Source: Myxocyprinus asiaticus (taxonomy: Eukaryota > Chordata > Actinopteri > Cypriniformes > Catostomidae). From it: a stretch of 64,000 bases of DNA. How positions within the stretch are numbered: the stretch's first letter is position 1; each line of letters begins with the position of its first letter. The notes under the pieces were generated by a model, which saw only the letters and a list, made by a program, of their open reading frames with translations, had not been told where the DNA came from and did no database searches. The stretch covers positions 17,143,001 through 17,207,000 of the forward strand of contig NC_059346.1 of assembly GCF_019703515.2 (NCBI RefSeq), given 5' to 3'. This document shows, piece after piece, positions 1 through 11,035 of this stretch. The position numbers and the translations under genes were made by a program.

Positions 1-751
1 CGTAGAGAGCATCCTGACTGGCTGCATCTCCGCCTGTTACGGCAATATCACCGCCCACAACCGCAAAGCTCTGCAAAGGGTGGTGCAAACTGCCAGATAC
101 ATCATTGGAGGTGAGCTTCCCTCCCTCCAGGACATATATACCAGGTGGTGTGTGAAAAAAGCTCGGAGGATCATCAGAGACTCCAGCCACCCGAGCCATG
201 GGCTGTTCTCACTGCTACCATCAGGCAGGCGGTATCGCAGCATCAGGATCCACACCAGCCGACTTCATGATAGCTCCTTCCCCCAAGCAATCAGACTTTT
301 GAACTCTTGATCTCCCACGATCAAAATACATCAGTACTGCACTTTATTACTCTTACTCTTATATCTCACACCGGACTGTCATAAATTATATTATTATTAT
401 ATTATATTCTCTCTTAACAACTTACTATCAGCCGACAGCCTGAATATCAATACAGTACAATACAACCTACTGTACATTCTATTTATACTATATATACTTT
501 TTTATTGAATAATGTGTATCTATATTGTGTGTATTGTATACTGTACAGTGTATGTTATTATTTGTATATTGTGTTGTAATTATGTGTATATTAGATATGT
601 AAATTGTGTTGTGTTAATCTGATGTTTATTGTAAATTGGTATATGTCTCATCACTGTCATGTTGCTCGGAACTGCACCCAAGAATTTCACACACCATTGC
701 ACTTGTGTAAATGGTTGTGTGACAATACAAGTGATTTGATTTTATTTGAAC
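1..751 (+). mobile_element. 3' end of an L2/CR1-like LINE
   Basis: Residues encoded from about 62 to 309 match the extreme C-terminus of fish L2/CR1-type reverse transcriptases: a stretch ending in LLPSGRRYRS and then FPQAIRLLNS with a stop. An AT-rich 3' UTR follows, with a tail of GATTT-like units near 735-750. Only the last roughly 100 codons are in the window; the rest lies to the left. A copy of a host-like short exon lies just downstream (820-861), so the LINE probably sits in an intron of the immune-type locus. Family placement is by recalled motif, not alignment. Confidence 0.75.
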
Positions 752-819
752 TTTCATCTTTGTATTTGCCTTCTGCTTTTACAAACTCTTTTAACACACT
801 CCATAGTTTTAAAGGATTG

Positions 820-861
820 TGCGGGTATGGAACATGTCAAACAATATCATGGAGTGAAAAG
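820..861 (+). pseudogene. Decayed copy of the short SWSE exon of the Ig locus
   Basis: This stretch reads ...CQTISWSEK and is followed by a donor-like gtaagagag. It closely resembles the 44-bp exon at 15333-15376 (...RMSWSER, then gtaagagag), and the similarity continues into the flanking intron (gagaaa, then a TATATTGAA stretch). No good splice acceptor is visible upstream. I read it as the remnant of a further, more upstream tandem copy of the immune-type gene unit. Moderate confidence in the homology, low confidence in function. Confidence 0.45.
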
Positions 862-1473
862 GTAAGAGAGAAAAAAGCTTTATATTGAAAATACTGTATC
901 CTCCTGAGACCCTTGCGTTACTGCTATGTGCATTTTCTGTCTCCCTTTTTTATTTGTAACTAGAAGCACCTAATAAACAAGCAAAAAAATAAATAAAAAA
1001 AATTTTTCTAGAGAAAATAGTTGTCCTAAAACTGATGTCCACATAGTATGTGGACAGTGAGACTATGTTGTGAAAATTTAAATAACAGTAAGCTATAGAA
1101 AGCTAAAGCTTTTTTTTTTTTTTCACCAAATTGTTTATGTTTCCAGGAGTGTTGGTTATTTGTGTTTTTGAGACATTACAGACATTACAGCTGATTTTCT
1201 GTAAAGCTGAATAAATAATTTTTATTCAAAGTAATGTCCATCATCATCCAATCACTGCCAACTGTGTTAAAATAAAATTTTGCATTATAAAATTCTGAAT
1301 GTATGCACGGATTACCATTGACCCATGTCTGCCAAACATTTTGAGTGGTCCAAACATCATCTGCAGACTGAATGCACTTAGCTGCATAGGGGTACATGCC
1401 CCTGCACGAGGGTATATACTTTTATTTTCAAATTTAAATTATTTTTTCTATTTTTATTTATTTTGTGCATGCA

Positions 1474-1475
<2 letters not shown>

Positions 1476-1511
<36 letters not shown>
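1476..1511. repeat. (GT)n microsatellite
   Basis: About 17 GT units preceded by an alternating GCAT stretch. It explains the Val/Cys-rich open frame across it. Confidence 0.95.
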
Positions 1512-1512
<1 letters not shown>

Positions 1513-1524
1513 ACGTACATGTTT

Positions 1525-1790
1525 AATCTCCATTGTGGGGACCAAATGTCCCCACAAGGATAGTAAAACCTGAGATCACCTACATTGTGGGGACCAGCCA
1601 GCAGTCCCCACGAGGTAAATGGCTTAGTAAACATACTAAATGATGTTTTTTATTTATTTATTTATTTAAAAATGCAAAAAGGTTTCTGTGAGGGTTAGGT
1701 TTAGGGGATAGAAATGATCATTAGATCCATATAAAATCCATAGAAGTATATTCATAGGCTAATAAAATTATGGGTCCTTTGACTTGTATT
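1525..1790. repeat. Dispersed GTGGGGACC-type repeat
   Basis: Contains the palindrome-like GTGGGGACCAAATGTCCCCAC arranged as short inverted parts. A second GTGGGGACC...GTCCCCAC pair and a GGGTTAGG-like stretch follow. I recognise this as a common teleost dispersed non-coding repeat. Its class is not certain and the right boundary is approximate. Confidence 0.45.
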
Positions 1791-2074
1791 CGGGTAGCCA
1801 ACTTGTGTACTCTCATTTGTCCAACATTTAAATTACTCAGTTTTGCAGGTAAACTGGTTTTACTGCAGCGCACTGCGAGAGTTTGTTCTTTGAAAATGCT
1901 ATTTGCCCCGGCGTTTTAACATGGTAAGTCTTGGCCAGATCTAGCCTGCCACACATCAGTATCTTATGTTATTAGTTTAAATAAATCCACATGAAATGTC
2001 CTACATGCTCAGTGCAGCATGTCTTGTGTTTGTCTAATTGTGCAGAAGCAACATGTCCACATCATGCCAACACA

Positions 2075-2924
2075 CGGTTGGGGAGTAACGATATACATGT
2101 AACAGGATTATGTACTTAAAATACAAAATATAAGTAACTGTATTCCACTACAATTACAATTTAAATCATTGGTATTTAGAATACAGTTACATTCAAAAAG
2201 TATTTTGATTACCGAAGAGATTATTTTGCATTTTATTGTCATTTGTTTAATTTAATATTTAGTCCTTTCAGATGGAAAACATTTATACATATAAATGATG
2301 CGATCCAAAGTGCATTTGAACAGCGGTGAAACACTTTCTTATGATGTGTTACATTCATACGAGCACACAGAGTAGTAAGTTTGAAGTAAGTTTGGAGCAG
2401 AAGAAATAGAAATAAACCTTGTGTTAATTGTCAGCTTTACACTAAGATAAAATGCTATTTCTAGCCATTTTACATGCACATGTTACCAGGCATGATCATA
2501 TTTTTTTTAATCAAGAAAATTCAAGTTGGATCATAATTTCTTTTTTTCTAGTAAGACCTTTGATATTAGAGCAAAAATCGTATTCTTGATAATAATTTTT
2601 TTATTATTTTCCTGTAAAAAATATCTAAAAATCCTTAAAAACAAGATGAGTTTGATTTATCTTGTTTTAGAAACAACACGGCATAAGATATTTAGGTTTT
2701 TCAGAGAATGTATTTTTAACGTGTATTTTGTCTTACTGCACTGGCAGAGTTTTTATAGTCAAAACAAGTTAAAAAATCTACCAGTGCTGAAGAAGTAATC
2801 CAAAGTATTTAGAATACGTTACTGACCTTGAGTAATATAACAGAATATGTTACAAATTATATTTTACAGCATGTATTCTGTAATCTGTAGTGGAATACAT
2901 TTCAAAAGTAACCCTCCCAACCCT
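2075..2924. mobile_element. hAT-like MITE with GGTTGGGGAGTAAC ends
   Basis: The left end GGTTGGGGAGTAAC and the right end GTTACCCTCCCAACC are inverted repeats, and the adjoining 60 bp are also loosely inverted (ATTCCACTAC / GTAGTGGAAT). The 9-bp direct repeat GCCAACACA flanks it at 2066-2074 and 2925-2933, consistent with a hAT-type 8-bp target duplication. The interior is AT-rich with no transposase, so the element is non-autonomous. Confidence 0.75.
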
Positions 2925-2933
2925 GCCAACACA

Positions 2934-3642
2934 GTATGTCTATGTTCCAAAGTTCTACCAGTAGCAAGTCCTCGTACTTGCTCTGCAGCAGCAGCATAGC
3001 AGATCTAGTCCACAAGACCAAAATCCTATCAGTTTCTTAAATCTTTCCGAGAGCTGTAATGACTGAAATGCATTTAATCAACATTATGTCCAAATTGTTC
3101 AGATTATCCTTCTCAAATACATGTGACATCAAATAAACGAGAGTTAGGTCAGTGATACAAAAAGTAGTCAGGAGAGATTATATAAAAAATAAAATAATAA
3201 TAATAAAATCCAAGAGATTACATAACTGACTGCAATTTTAGTCATGTCTTTTGTAATCAGTACCAAATTGTAATACAGAAGTAATCTACCCAGCACTGTG
3301 TATGGATATAAAACATCCATCTATGAAAACTTGTTAGTTTGTGTTCTGCAGAAAGAAGAAATTCATATGAGAGAGATGTCATAAAGGTGAGTAAATAAGT
3401 CCGAAAAAAAGGGACATGGTGGGAATAGTTGCAACTTGCAAGTGAAAGTGAAACTGTATTTGAAATAGTGTACGTGTAAGAGTTCACTGGGGTGTGTGGT
3501 CGGTTCAGAGGAACCACAGGAAAGACGAAGACTGCGCTGTAAGGTTAACAATAATAAAATCACATAGATTTGTATATAATAATATCTTACCTGTTTTATG
3601 AGACAAATCTTGTTACAGCTTTAGGTTTCCTCTGTTCTTTAG
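2934..3642. other. Intergenic/intronic DNA with repeat fragments
   Basis: No gene seen. About 3120-3300 resembles one half of a second element of the ATTAC-rich MITE type. About 3330-3400 resembles the right arm of the fold-back MITE (TTTGTGTTCTGCAGAA, then GGTGAGTAAAT). A possible 31-bp exon at 3643-3673 follows (tctttag before, gtaagt after), but it has no independent support. Confidence 0.4.
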
Positions 3643-4037
3643 ATCCTAGGAGGTTTTGTGAAGAACAGGAAAGGTAAGTGGTGTAAGCAACAACAAGCTA
3701 TACGCTATATGTTTTTCTGTTCATTCATTAAATAAATGTTTTGTTAACTGTAAAAAAAAAACAAAAAAAACAATATTTTATTTCACCTCTTAGTGCTTCC
3801 AACATTGGTTTTACAATACTAAATAAAGTCAGTAATAAGACAAAAAGAGGTCATAAACAATCAACTTGTTTTGTTTTTAATTGTGCATTCAGTATAAACT
3901 GAAGACTGAATAACAACTCAGTTAATATTGAAATATAAAATCCAAATATATACCAAATGTAAAGTGTGTTGGTAGTAATGTTCGGGGGTCAGACTCAAAT
4001 CGTTTCATTCTCACTATATGTTTTATTCCCTATTTAG

Positions 4038-4065
4038 GAGAGCATAATGGTGGTTGCAAACAGCA
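4038..4065 (+). pseudogene. 28-bp exon of Ig unit B
   Basis: Flanked by tatttag and gtaagt. It contains an ATG at 4047 and encodes MVVANS in the frame that joins the next exon. The same 28-bp exon with the same splice sites recurs at 14325-14352, which supports it as a real duplicated exon. If the ATG were the start there would be no signal peptide, so it may instead be an internal exon. Confidence 0.45.
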
Positions 4066-4259
4066 GTAAGTTCTCTTAAAATGATTCTGTCATTTTGTTT
4101 CATTAACATTTAAAATGTAACACTCAAATGTGCACTTGGTGTGGAGAGGATGACTTTCAATTGATTTTCAAAGGCATAAAATGTGAATATAAATTAAATG
4201 AAAAAATAAGTTTGATATTAATGCTGTCTATACAAGTCCATCCATTTATGTCTTTACAG

Positions 4260-4530
4260 ATAAGTTTAAGCTTATTGTCCCTCAAGCAGCTCAAACAGCT
4301 GAGGTTAAACTGGGATCAGAATTCACTGTACCATGTCACCTGTCACGTGAAATCAGTGTAGTTTCTATGAAGATCAGGTGGTTTAAGGAGACAGACTGTG
4401 TTTGCATCTACAAGAACAGACAGATGACAGAGGGGAGGGGCAACAAGGACAGAGTGAGTCTGTGCGCTCATGAGCTGGAGAGAGGAAATGTGTCCTTACA
4501 ACTGAGAAACTTTGTAAGATTAGATACAAG
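4260..4530 (+). pseudogene. IgV exon (butyrophilin/B7-like), interrupted by DIRS insertion
   Basis: After the acceptor tctttacag the frame encodes a V-set start: KLGSEFTVPCHL with the first Ig cysteine, then IRWFKETDCVCIYK with the invariant Trp, then RVSLCAHELERGNVSL of strands D-E. It closely parallels the exon at 14520-14852. The reading then runs to RNFVRLDT at about 4528 and breaks into DIRS sequence (GTTCCCTATCTGTCACTCACT) just before the segment that should carry the second cysteine. The domain therefore lacks its C-terminal strands, so this copy is a pseudogene unless the DIRS is spliced out, which would still not restore the missing strands. Confidence 0.7.
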
Positions 4531-4916
4531 AGTTCCCTATCTGTCACTCACTCGAAGTTGTGTCGATGTAGTGACACTAGGGGTCACTCTTGGGAGCCCA
4601 AAACACCTCTGGTCTTTGAAAAAAGGCCAGTGGGAATTGGCGAGTGGTATTTGCATACCACTCCCCCGAACCTACGGGTATAAAAGGAGCTGGTATTCAA
4701 CCACTCATTCAGATTTGCTCTTCGGAGCCGAACGGTCGATACTCACTGAGCTGAATTCTCACGACTATCCATTCACCTCTGCTGGATCTGACAGCGCATT
4801 TCAGCGGCTTCTCCCCCTCTGCACTGGTGCAGAAATAAAAGAGTATATTCTAAAAAAAGAGTATATTTCTCTAAAAGAGCGGCACACACGGAACGTCTTT
4901 TTAAAGATGCCCTTCC

Positions 4917-6170
4917 GTTTGTGTGTTATTCCTGGTTGCGGTCGTTATCTCTCGCCTTCTGACGTCACGATCGCTGTCTTTCGTGTCTGGGCGCTACCCA
5001 TGCGGAGACAGCGCTCGTGGATGGGTCATGTACTCATTGCGAGAACATGACCATGGCAACATCGCGGCTTGCCTTTGTAAGAAAGCAAGCCACCCCAGCG
5101 GCTCCCCACTTCGGTCCTTCTACCTATGGGATGAGCTCTCATGCGCAGCATCGGAGAGCGGGCTCGTCCAATCGGACGCAGAATCCTAAGCTGGGCTCCC
5201 TCCCTCGGGTATGGTCGCCCAGTCACAGGCTGATGCGGAAAACCCTCCGCTCTCCCCTGAACCCTTGTGGCTCGATGATTGGTTCCTGGGCCCACAGTGC
5301 CACTCACAGCCACGCCCTGCCCCAGTTCCTTTCTTCCCAGAAGTGCACGAGGAGCTGACAAGGTCGTGGGAGGCACCTTTTACTGCCCGGTCCCGATCTT
5401 TCAGCTCCCCTGCCCTCACTGCCCTCGATGGTGGGGCGGCCAAGTGGTATTCGGTGATCCCCCCCGGTGGAAAAGGCGCTCACGTTGCACCTATGCCCGC
5501 AGAGCGCCGCAACCTGGCGCGGGAGCCCGAAGCTCCCATCCAGGGCCTGTAGGTTTACGTCGTCCCTGACGGCCAAGACCTACGGTGCAGCTGGACAAGC
5601 CGCCTCTGCCCTGCACTCCATGGCTCTCCTGCAAGTCCAAGGTGCTAAAGGAACTGCACAAGGGTAGTTCCGCCTCAGGATTGATGCAGGAACTGCGCTC
5701 AGCGACCGACCTAGCCCTCTGGGCAACAAATGTCATGGCGCGGTCTCTCGGGTGGGCGATGTCCACCTTGGTGGTCCAGGTGCGCCACCTTTGGCTCAAC
5801 CTGGTCGAGATGGGAGAGTCCGACAAGGCATGGTTCCTTGGTGCCCCCATTTCCCAGGTTGGCCTGTTCAGCGACACCGTAGAGGACTTTGCCCAGTAGT
5901 TCTCGGCGGTGAAGCAGCAGACGGAAGCTATCCAACCCATCCTGCCCCAGCGCGGCTCAAGATTCCGCACCCCATCTGCTCATCGCCAAGGGCATCCTCC
6001 TGCGGTGACTGCCCCCGTGGCCCGGCCCCGGCGTGGAGCCCACTGCAGGAAGCAGACACCCATCTCACGGCCGGCCGCCAAGAACCCGAGAAAGGCTTTG
6101 AAGCGCCCCTGAGACGGGCGACCCAGGGGCGAGGAAACCCGCTTTTCTGGAGCTGGTAAGCAGACCACTC
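4917..6170 (+). pseudogene. DIRS copy 1 gag-like ORF, frameshifted
   Basis: The ATG at 4917 starts MPFRLCVIPGCGRYLSPSD. A one-base loss near 4962 then shifts the frame, and the next frame continues a Cys/His cluster (CLSCLGATHAETAL, CTHCENM), a knuckle-like region shared with the second DIRS family at 11584. The remainder to about 6170 is split across frames with stops. Gag-like identity is by position ahead of RT and by the Cys/His cluster. Confidence 0.5.
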
Positions 6171-6179
6171 CATCCCCCG

Positions 6180-7586
6180 GTGGAGGGCCGGGAGGAGAAT
6201 CTTTTGTTACCTTTTCATTTAATTTCGCCACATGCCCAAGTGGCTGTGGTACCCAAGAGTTCAGCAAAAGAGCGGTTTCCTTGTTCCCTGGGTCGCATAC
6301 CCGGTGCGCACGGCCATCATCATGACCACTGTCCACCATTCCATTTTGGCAGGTTTGGCGCTCCAGCGGCGGTCTCCCTGCCCCTGCGTGCCCAGCTTTG
6401 GCTCAAATCCGCCCTCGATGTGACGGTCTCCATGGGTCACGAGGACAGGCCTCTTCCTCCCCCGTCCCAGGCTGTTCCGGGGGTGGTCACAAGGAGCCAG
6501 GTAAGTGCTTCAATGTCCCTGAACTCAGCACGGCCACGGCACGATGTGGCACCTCAGGCTCCGCCCCACCGCGAGGCCCCACCCGCCAGTACGTCCGATG
6601 AGATTGTCCCCTTTGTCCCCCTCGTCCGGAGCTTGGACGCGTGGCTTGCGCTTTCCAACCCATCGCGATGGCTGGTCCGGACCATCCGACTCGGCTACGC
6701 GATTCAGTTCGCCAGGCGTCCGCCCAGGATCAGCGGCGTCCACTTCACCTCGGTGAAGGGCGAAACACCGCTACCTTGCACGTGGAAATCGCTACCCTCC
6801 TATGGAAGGGTGCAATATAGCCTGTCCCTCCGGCCAAGATGAAGATGGGGTTTTACAGCCCCTACTTCATTGTACCGAAGAAAGGCGGTGGGTTGCGACC
6901 AATCTCGGACCTGCGAGAACCGGGCTTTACATAGACTCCTGTTCAAGATGCTGACACAAAAACGCATTCTAGCGAGCGTCCGGCATCAAGATTGGTTCGC
7001 GGCGGTAGACCTGGCGGACGTGTACTTCCACGTCTAGATTCTACCTCGACACAGACCCTTCCTACGGTTTGCATTCGAGGGTCAGGCGTATCAGTACAAG
7101 GTCCTCCCTTTCGGCCTGTCCTTGTCCCCTCACGTCTTGACGAAGGTCGCAGAGGCAGCCCTTGCCCCGTTAAGGGAAGTGGGCATTCGCATCCTCAACT
7201 ATCTCGATGACTGGCTAATCCTAGCTCACTCTCGGAATGTGTTATGTGTGCACAGGGACCTGGTGCTCTCGCACCTCTGCCAACTAGGGTTTTGGGTCAA
7301 CTGGGGAAAGAGCAAGCTCCTCCCGGTTCAGAGCATCTCTTTTCTCGGCTAGGAGTTGGACTCAGTCTCGATGACGGTGCGCCTCAGGAACGAGCGCGCA
7401 CAGTCAGTGCTGACCTGTTTGAAGGCGTTCAGACAAAAGACAGTGGTTCCACTGAAACTGTTTCAGAGGCTCCTGGGGCATATGGCATCCTCAGTGGTGG
7501 CCACTCCACTCGGGTTGATGCATATGAGACCGCTTCAGCACTGGCTCCAGACTCGAGTCCCGAGATGGGCATGGCGTCGCGGGACA
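6180..7586 (+). pseudogene. DIRS copy 1 reverse transcriptase, broken
   Basis: Shows RT landmarks in changing frames: a KMGFYSPYFIVPKKGGGLRP-like strand near 6840-6900, an FGLSLSPHV-like motif near 7110-7135, and the catalytic YLDD box in ILNYLDDWLILAHS near 7190-7230. SISFLG is then followed by an in-frame TAG at about 7353 where the other copy has a sense codon. Several frameshifts and stops make it non-functional. The catalytic YLDD is intact here but lost in the other copy. Confidence 0.7.
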
Positions 7587-8581
7587 ACATACATACAATC
7601 ATAAATAACAAAAGCATCTTTTAATAAAAAGTTGCACATTTCACATTTTAGATATTATGACTGTATAATTAAAAACTTTTATTTATAATGTAACAACAAT
7701 AAAATGGGTACAACATAATGTTTTGCAGCATGAAAGATGAAAACTGCAGCATGAAAGAAAGAATTTTAAAAATAGAACTGGGGGAGACAGGGGCAAGTTG
7801 TCACATGTTTACTCAAAGAAGGTTTATTTTTAAAGTGAATTTCTGTACAGGCATGTAACTTTTGTAGTCTTTTTGTACTGTTATGGCCCAAGTTTGGGAC
7901 CAACATAAGCCGTCAAAAGTTGAAAACAAAAGGTTGCAATGGCCATGGTAAAAGAAAGACGGTTTATTTTACAATTAACACCCCCACCCATAAAACATTA
8001 AGTAATCCCAACATTTTATGAAGTACAGATAAAACTACATACATTGTCTGTAACAAACTTACCACAAGTTCAAAGCAGACATGTCTAAGTGATAAAGGTA
8101 GTTCTCCAAAAAGAAATTGAGCATCTGTTAAAACACATTGCAAAAGAAACTTCAAAACACACTTAGGCCAAGCTTAAGAATTAGCTACATGCTCAAAGTG
8201 AATGAAATATGAGTCAAACATTTTCTTCTTTTTTTCTTTTTTTTTTTTACATAAGGAATGACCAAATAATGTTTCTACTGACATCAAATTTAGTATAACT
8301 GTAGGAAGAGCAAGAGCAGGAGTAGAAGTAGTTTCAGTTGAGTTTTAGCTCAAGTTTTAGCACTTTCGAAGGCAGAGTTTTTTCCATTTCCAATATTTCT
8401 GACATGAGAAGAACCCTAACAAAACATTGTGTGGAAAATACAATTACTCAAAAACAACAAGACTCTATACCATAAACCAACCAAAACTACTGCCAAACAA
8501 GAGCGACTTACAAAAAGATGGCAAAACAGTGGTCACGAAGAGCCAACACTCAAAACTGCCACACAAAGTAGCAGAAACCAA

Positions 8582-8765
8582 GCATGCTATGGGAAGCAAA
8601 GTAGCAATGCATGCCAATGGCAGAACCAAAGCATGCTACAAACAACAAAGTAGCAATGCTGGACAATGGCTGAAACAAAGAACTCTGTGGAACATAAGTA
8701 GCCATTCAGAGCAGCGGCAGAATCGAAGAATGCAACAGAAAACAAAGTAGCACTGCAAAACGGCT
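8582..8765. repeat. Imperfect 49-bp tandem repeat, about 4 units
   Basis: Units start near 8582, 8631, 8680 and 8728 and share GCATGCTA and ACAAAGTAGCAATGC. They lie in what would be the leader of the LTR relic. A weaker unit may precede at 8531-8581. The Gln/Lys/Asn-rich open frame across it is a by-product of the repeat. Confidence 0.65.
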
Positions 8766-8781
8766 AATCCAAGTTGGACTG

Positions 8782-8799
8782 ATCCCGGACGAGGCCCCA
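8782..8799 (-). promoter_or_regulatory. tRNA-Pro-type primer-binding site
   Basis: The minus-strand 18-mer TGGGGCCTCGTCCGGGAT differs at one position from the tRNA-Pro primer-binding site used by many gammaretroviruses. It sits immediately downstream of the LTR-like repeat, as expected for reverse-transcription priming. Confidence 0.6.
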
Positions 8800-9140
8800 G
8801 TTTATTTTACAACCCAAGTTTGGGACCAACATAAGAAGCCGTCAAAAGTTGAAAACAAAAAGGTCGCAATGGCCATGGTAAAAAAAAAGATTGTTTATTT
8901 TATGTTTACTTATGTTTATTTTACAGTGATATTAAAGAAAATCTCTACATAAAATAATAAAAACATGCTAAACAAGGACAGGTGAGCTGACAAAATTAAA
9001 CTCGACAGACTCAAGAGTCAAGAAAGCTTACTATCTCCAGATGAAAAGAACAAACACAGATATAAATCTTCCGGTCAGCTTATTTGCCTACTCTGTCTAT
9101 TGCAATCTGTTTTAACTAATACAAAAGACAAACGCACCAT

Positions 9141-10819
9141 TAGTGATGGGCGCTTTCGAAACACGCTTCATGAAGCTTAGAAATCTTTACGAATCATTTG
9201 TTTTGAACCAATGCTTCGGCGCATATCAAACTGGCCAAGTCACGTGATTTCATAAAACAAGGCTTCGTTACGTCACACTGGCTGTGTCTCATTTGGAAGG
9301 CTGCATGCTAGGTAGGACACGTCCTTTGAAGGCTGCAGTATACCGAGTGTCCTCCTTTAAACAAGTCTCATTTAAACGAGACGGCCTTCTTAGGACAAAC
9401 GGAAACGGAACGGAACGTGGTTGCTATGACAGCAAGCCACTCTTTAACAAGCGCCAGCGCTTTGAGTGAGAAGGGAACAAAGTCCCTTTGGAAAGGAATG
9501 TGTGAGGTACATTTTAGGAGAGTTATAAAGATGTAAAGAGAAAAAAAAAAATAGATTTTACATGTGTACTTTTAGTCTCATAATTTATTTTAATTATATA
9601 TTAATATAATTATACATATTATATACTCTGCACCCATCTACTGAGGTACTTCAACTTGGGAATTAACATTCCTTGCATTTGAACATCATATTTACGGGCA
9701 AACTGGCGTCATCTTTTAAGATATTTCCGTTGAAGCAAAGAATTGTGGGTTGTGAGTGCCCACGAAGGATACACCTCATGCATCCTCCGAATTCCCTTGA
9801 AAGAAGGTCACATTTGAAGGCTGCATTCGAAGTGTCCTACTCGCTTTTCTGAAACGAGACAGCCTTGATGACGTCTGCGGCTGACAAATGCGACCTCTGG
9901 AGGACGCATCCTTCCAAACGAGACACTGCCACTGTTTCGAAACATTTGGAAATGTTTTGCGATTACTCTATGGGGCGTCGATTCCACAGTGAACCCCTGA
10001 ATCAGTGTTAAATGCAGGCTGTAACTGATCTCGTGTCAGTTCAGCAATAAATTAGATCTATAAATGATTCAGTTTCCCTGTCGATAACCTAGAGTTGTGT
10101 TGCAACAGGGGAAAAAAGTGTTGTGTTTATGAGAAAGAAACCTGAGAGAGACATATATTTTGCAATATTCAGATTTGTTTGTTTTACAAGGGGTGAATCG
10201 GAAAATCCGACTATTATAGGCTACATAATGCGCCTTCTCTTTTATTTATTTAGTACACCCAATATTAGGACATTAGAAGTGCTTTATGGTGTAGTGGTTA
10301 GCACGTTTGCCACTAATCTGAAACACTTGATATCTTGAGATATAGTTCCACAATGAGTTTAACTTATTACTATAATGTTTAATTTTCAAATGTTTATGGC
10401 ATAATGTAAAAGCATAAATATTTTTAAAATGTGTTTCTAAAAAAACAGTGTTGTTTTAAAATAAAAAATAAAAATATTGTTTGGTATATAAAATTATTTT
10501 AAAACAGTAATCATATAAAGGCCAACTTATATATGAAGGTCTACATATTCTTCAGATATTCAGATCTGTTTATTGCAGGATATTGTAGACAAACATGAAA
10601 AACATATGACAAATACAGGGCAGTCAGTGAATCATTTCCAATGCCCTGTGTCATTGTAGCTGCTTTTGACTCGAGTCTTCTCATTGCACTTACACGCCTG
10701 TGACCAGCAGATGTCCTCAGTGTGCAGTGTTTCGACCGCTTTGAAACAGTGAATCAATTTCCAAAGCAATTGGTTCAGTTGACTCAAAGTTTTGGAAAGC
10801 TTTGTTTCTGCCATCACTA
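9141..10819. mobile_element. hAT-like element with TAGTGATGG ends
   Basis: Left end TAGTGATGGGCGC and right end CCATCACTA form terminal inverted repeats. Flanking 8-mers are CGCACCAT (9133-9140) and CTCACCAT (10820-10827), a 7/8 match consistent with a hAT target duplication. No transposase is visible. A second MITE is nested at about 9280-9930 and a tRNA-like stretch (GTAGTGGTTAGCACG) lies at about 10290. Confidence 0.65.
9280..9930. mobile_element. Nested MITE with TGTCTCATTTGGAAGG ends
   Basis: Left TGTGTCTCATTTGGAAGG and right CCTTCCAAACGAGACA are inverted repeats, with further inverted pairs inside (GGCTGCA and TGAAGG stretches). It lies wholly inside the TAGTGATGG hAT-like element, so it inserted later. 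No coding capacity seen. Confidence 0.55.
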
Positions 10820-11035
10820 CTCACCATCCTTTTAAAATAAACCATGAAGTGCATCCAGCATCACTTAAACAGGCATGACTTCAGGAGTAGCTTGTTAAGA
10901 GTCTCTGCCCACATTTGATTGGCAGGCTCACACAGGGAAAAAATAAAAATAAAAAGGAAAGTGCTGGGACACGTAACAGTACCAAAAGCTTTTCAGCATT
11001 TCCACCATTCCCCTTGCCCAGGAGAAAAGAAAATA

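Larger units (their letters stand above)
4531..7586 (+). mobile_element. DIRS-like retroelement, 5' part only (copy 1)
   Basis: Begins with the terminal repeat (TAGTGACACTAGGGGTCACT, then a GGGTATAAAAGGAGCTGG promoter-like stretch at about 4674-4691). A gag-like region follows, then reverse transcriptase. It ends abruptly at about 7586, at a point that in the minus-strand copy (21601-25820) lies at the RT/RNase H transition. The RNase H, tyrosine recombinase and right terminal repeat are missing. The body is GC-rich compared with its AT-rich surroundings. It was inserted into an IgV exon. DIRS elements use a tyrosine recombinase and leave no target duplication, which fits the absence of one here. 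Confidence 0.8.
7880..8910 (-). mobile_element. LTR retroelement relic with tRNA-Pro-type primer-binding site
   Basis: Two direct repeats of about 90 bp lie at 7887-7971 and 8801-8905 (shared AAGTTTGGGACCAACATAAG and GCAATGGCCATGG). On the minus strand each has an AATAAA-like signal about 80 bp from its end, like an R-U5 segment. Directly next to the right repeat, the minus strand of 8782-8799 reads TGGGGCCTCGTCCGGGAT, 17 of 18 bases of the classic tRNA-Pro primer-binding site. The interior (about 0.8 kb) has no gag, pol or env that I can see. I infer an internally deleted endogenous LTR element. Confidence 0.55.

Noticed and set aside
3257..3563. Two minus-strand ORFs
   Set aside because: Low-quality frames over MITE fragments; no homology or splice support.
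5017..6842. Many overlapping ORFs on both strands in the GC-rich DIRS body
   Set aside because: GC-rich DNA has few stops; only the frames with Cys/His or RT motifs are supported.
8427..8750. 107-codon Gln/Lys/Asn-rich ORF
   Set aside because: Driven by the 49-bp tandem repeat; no conserved motif.
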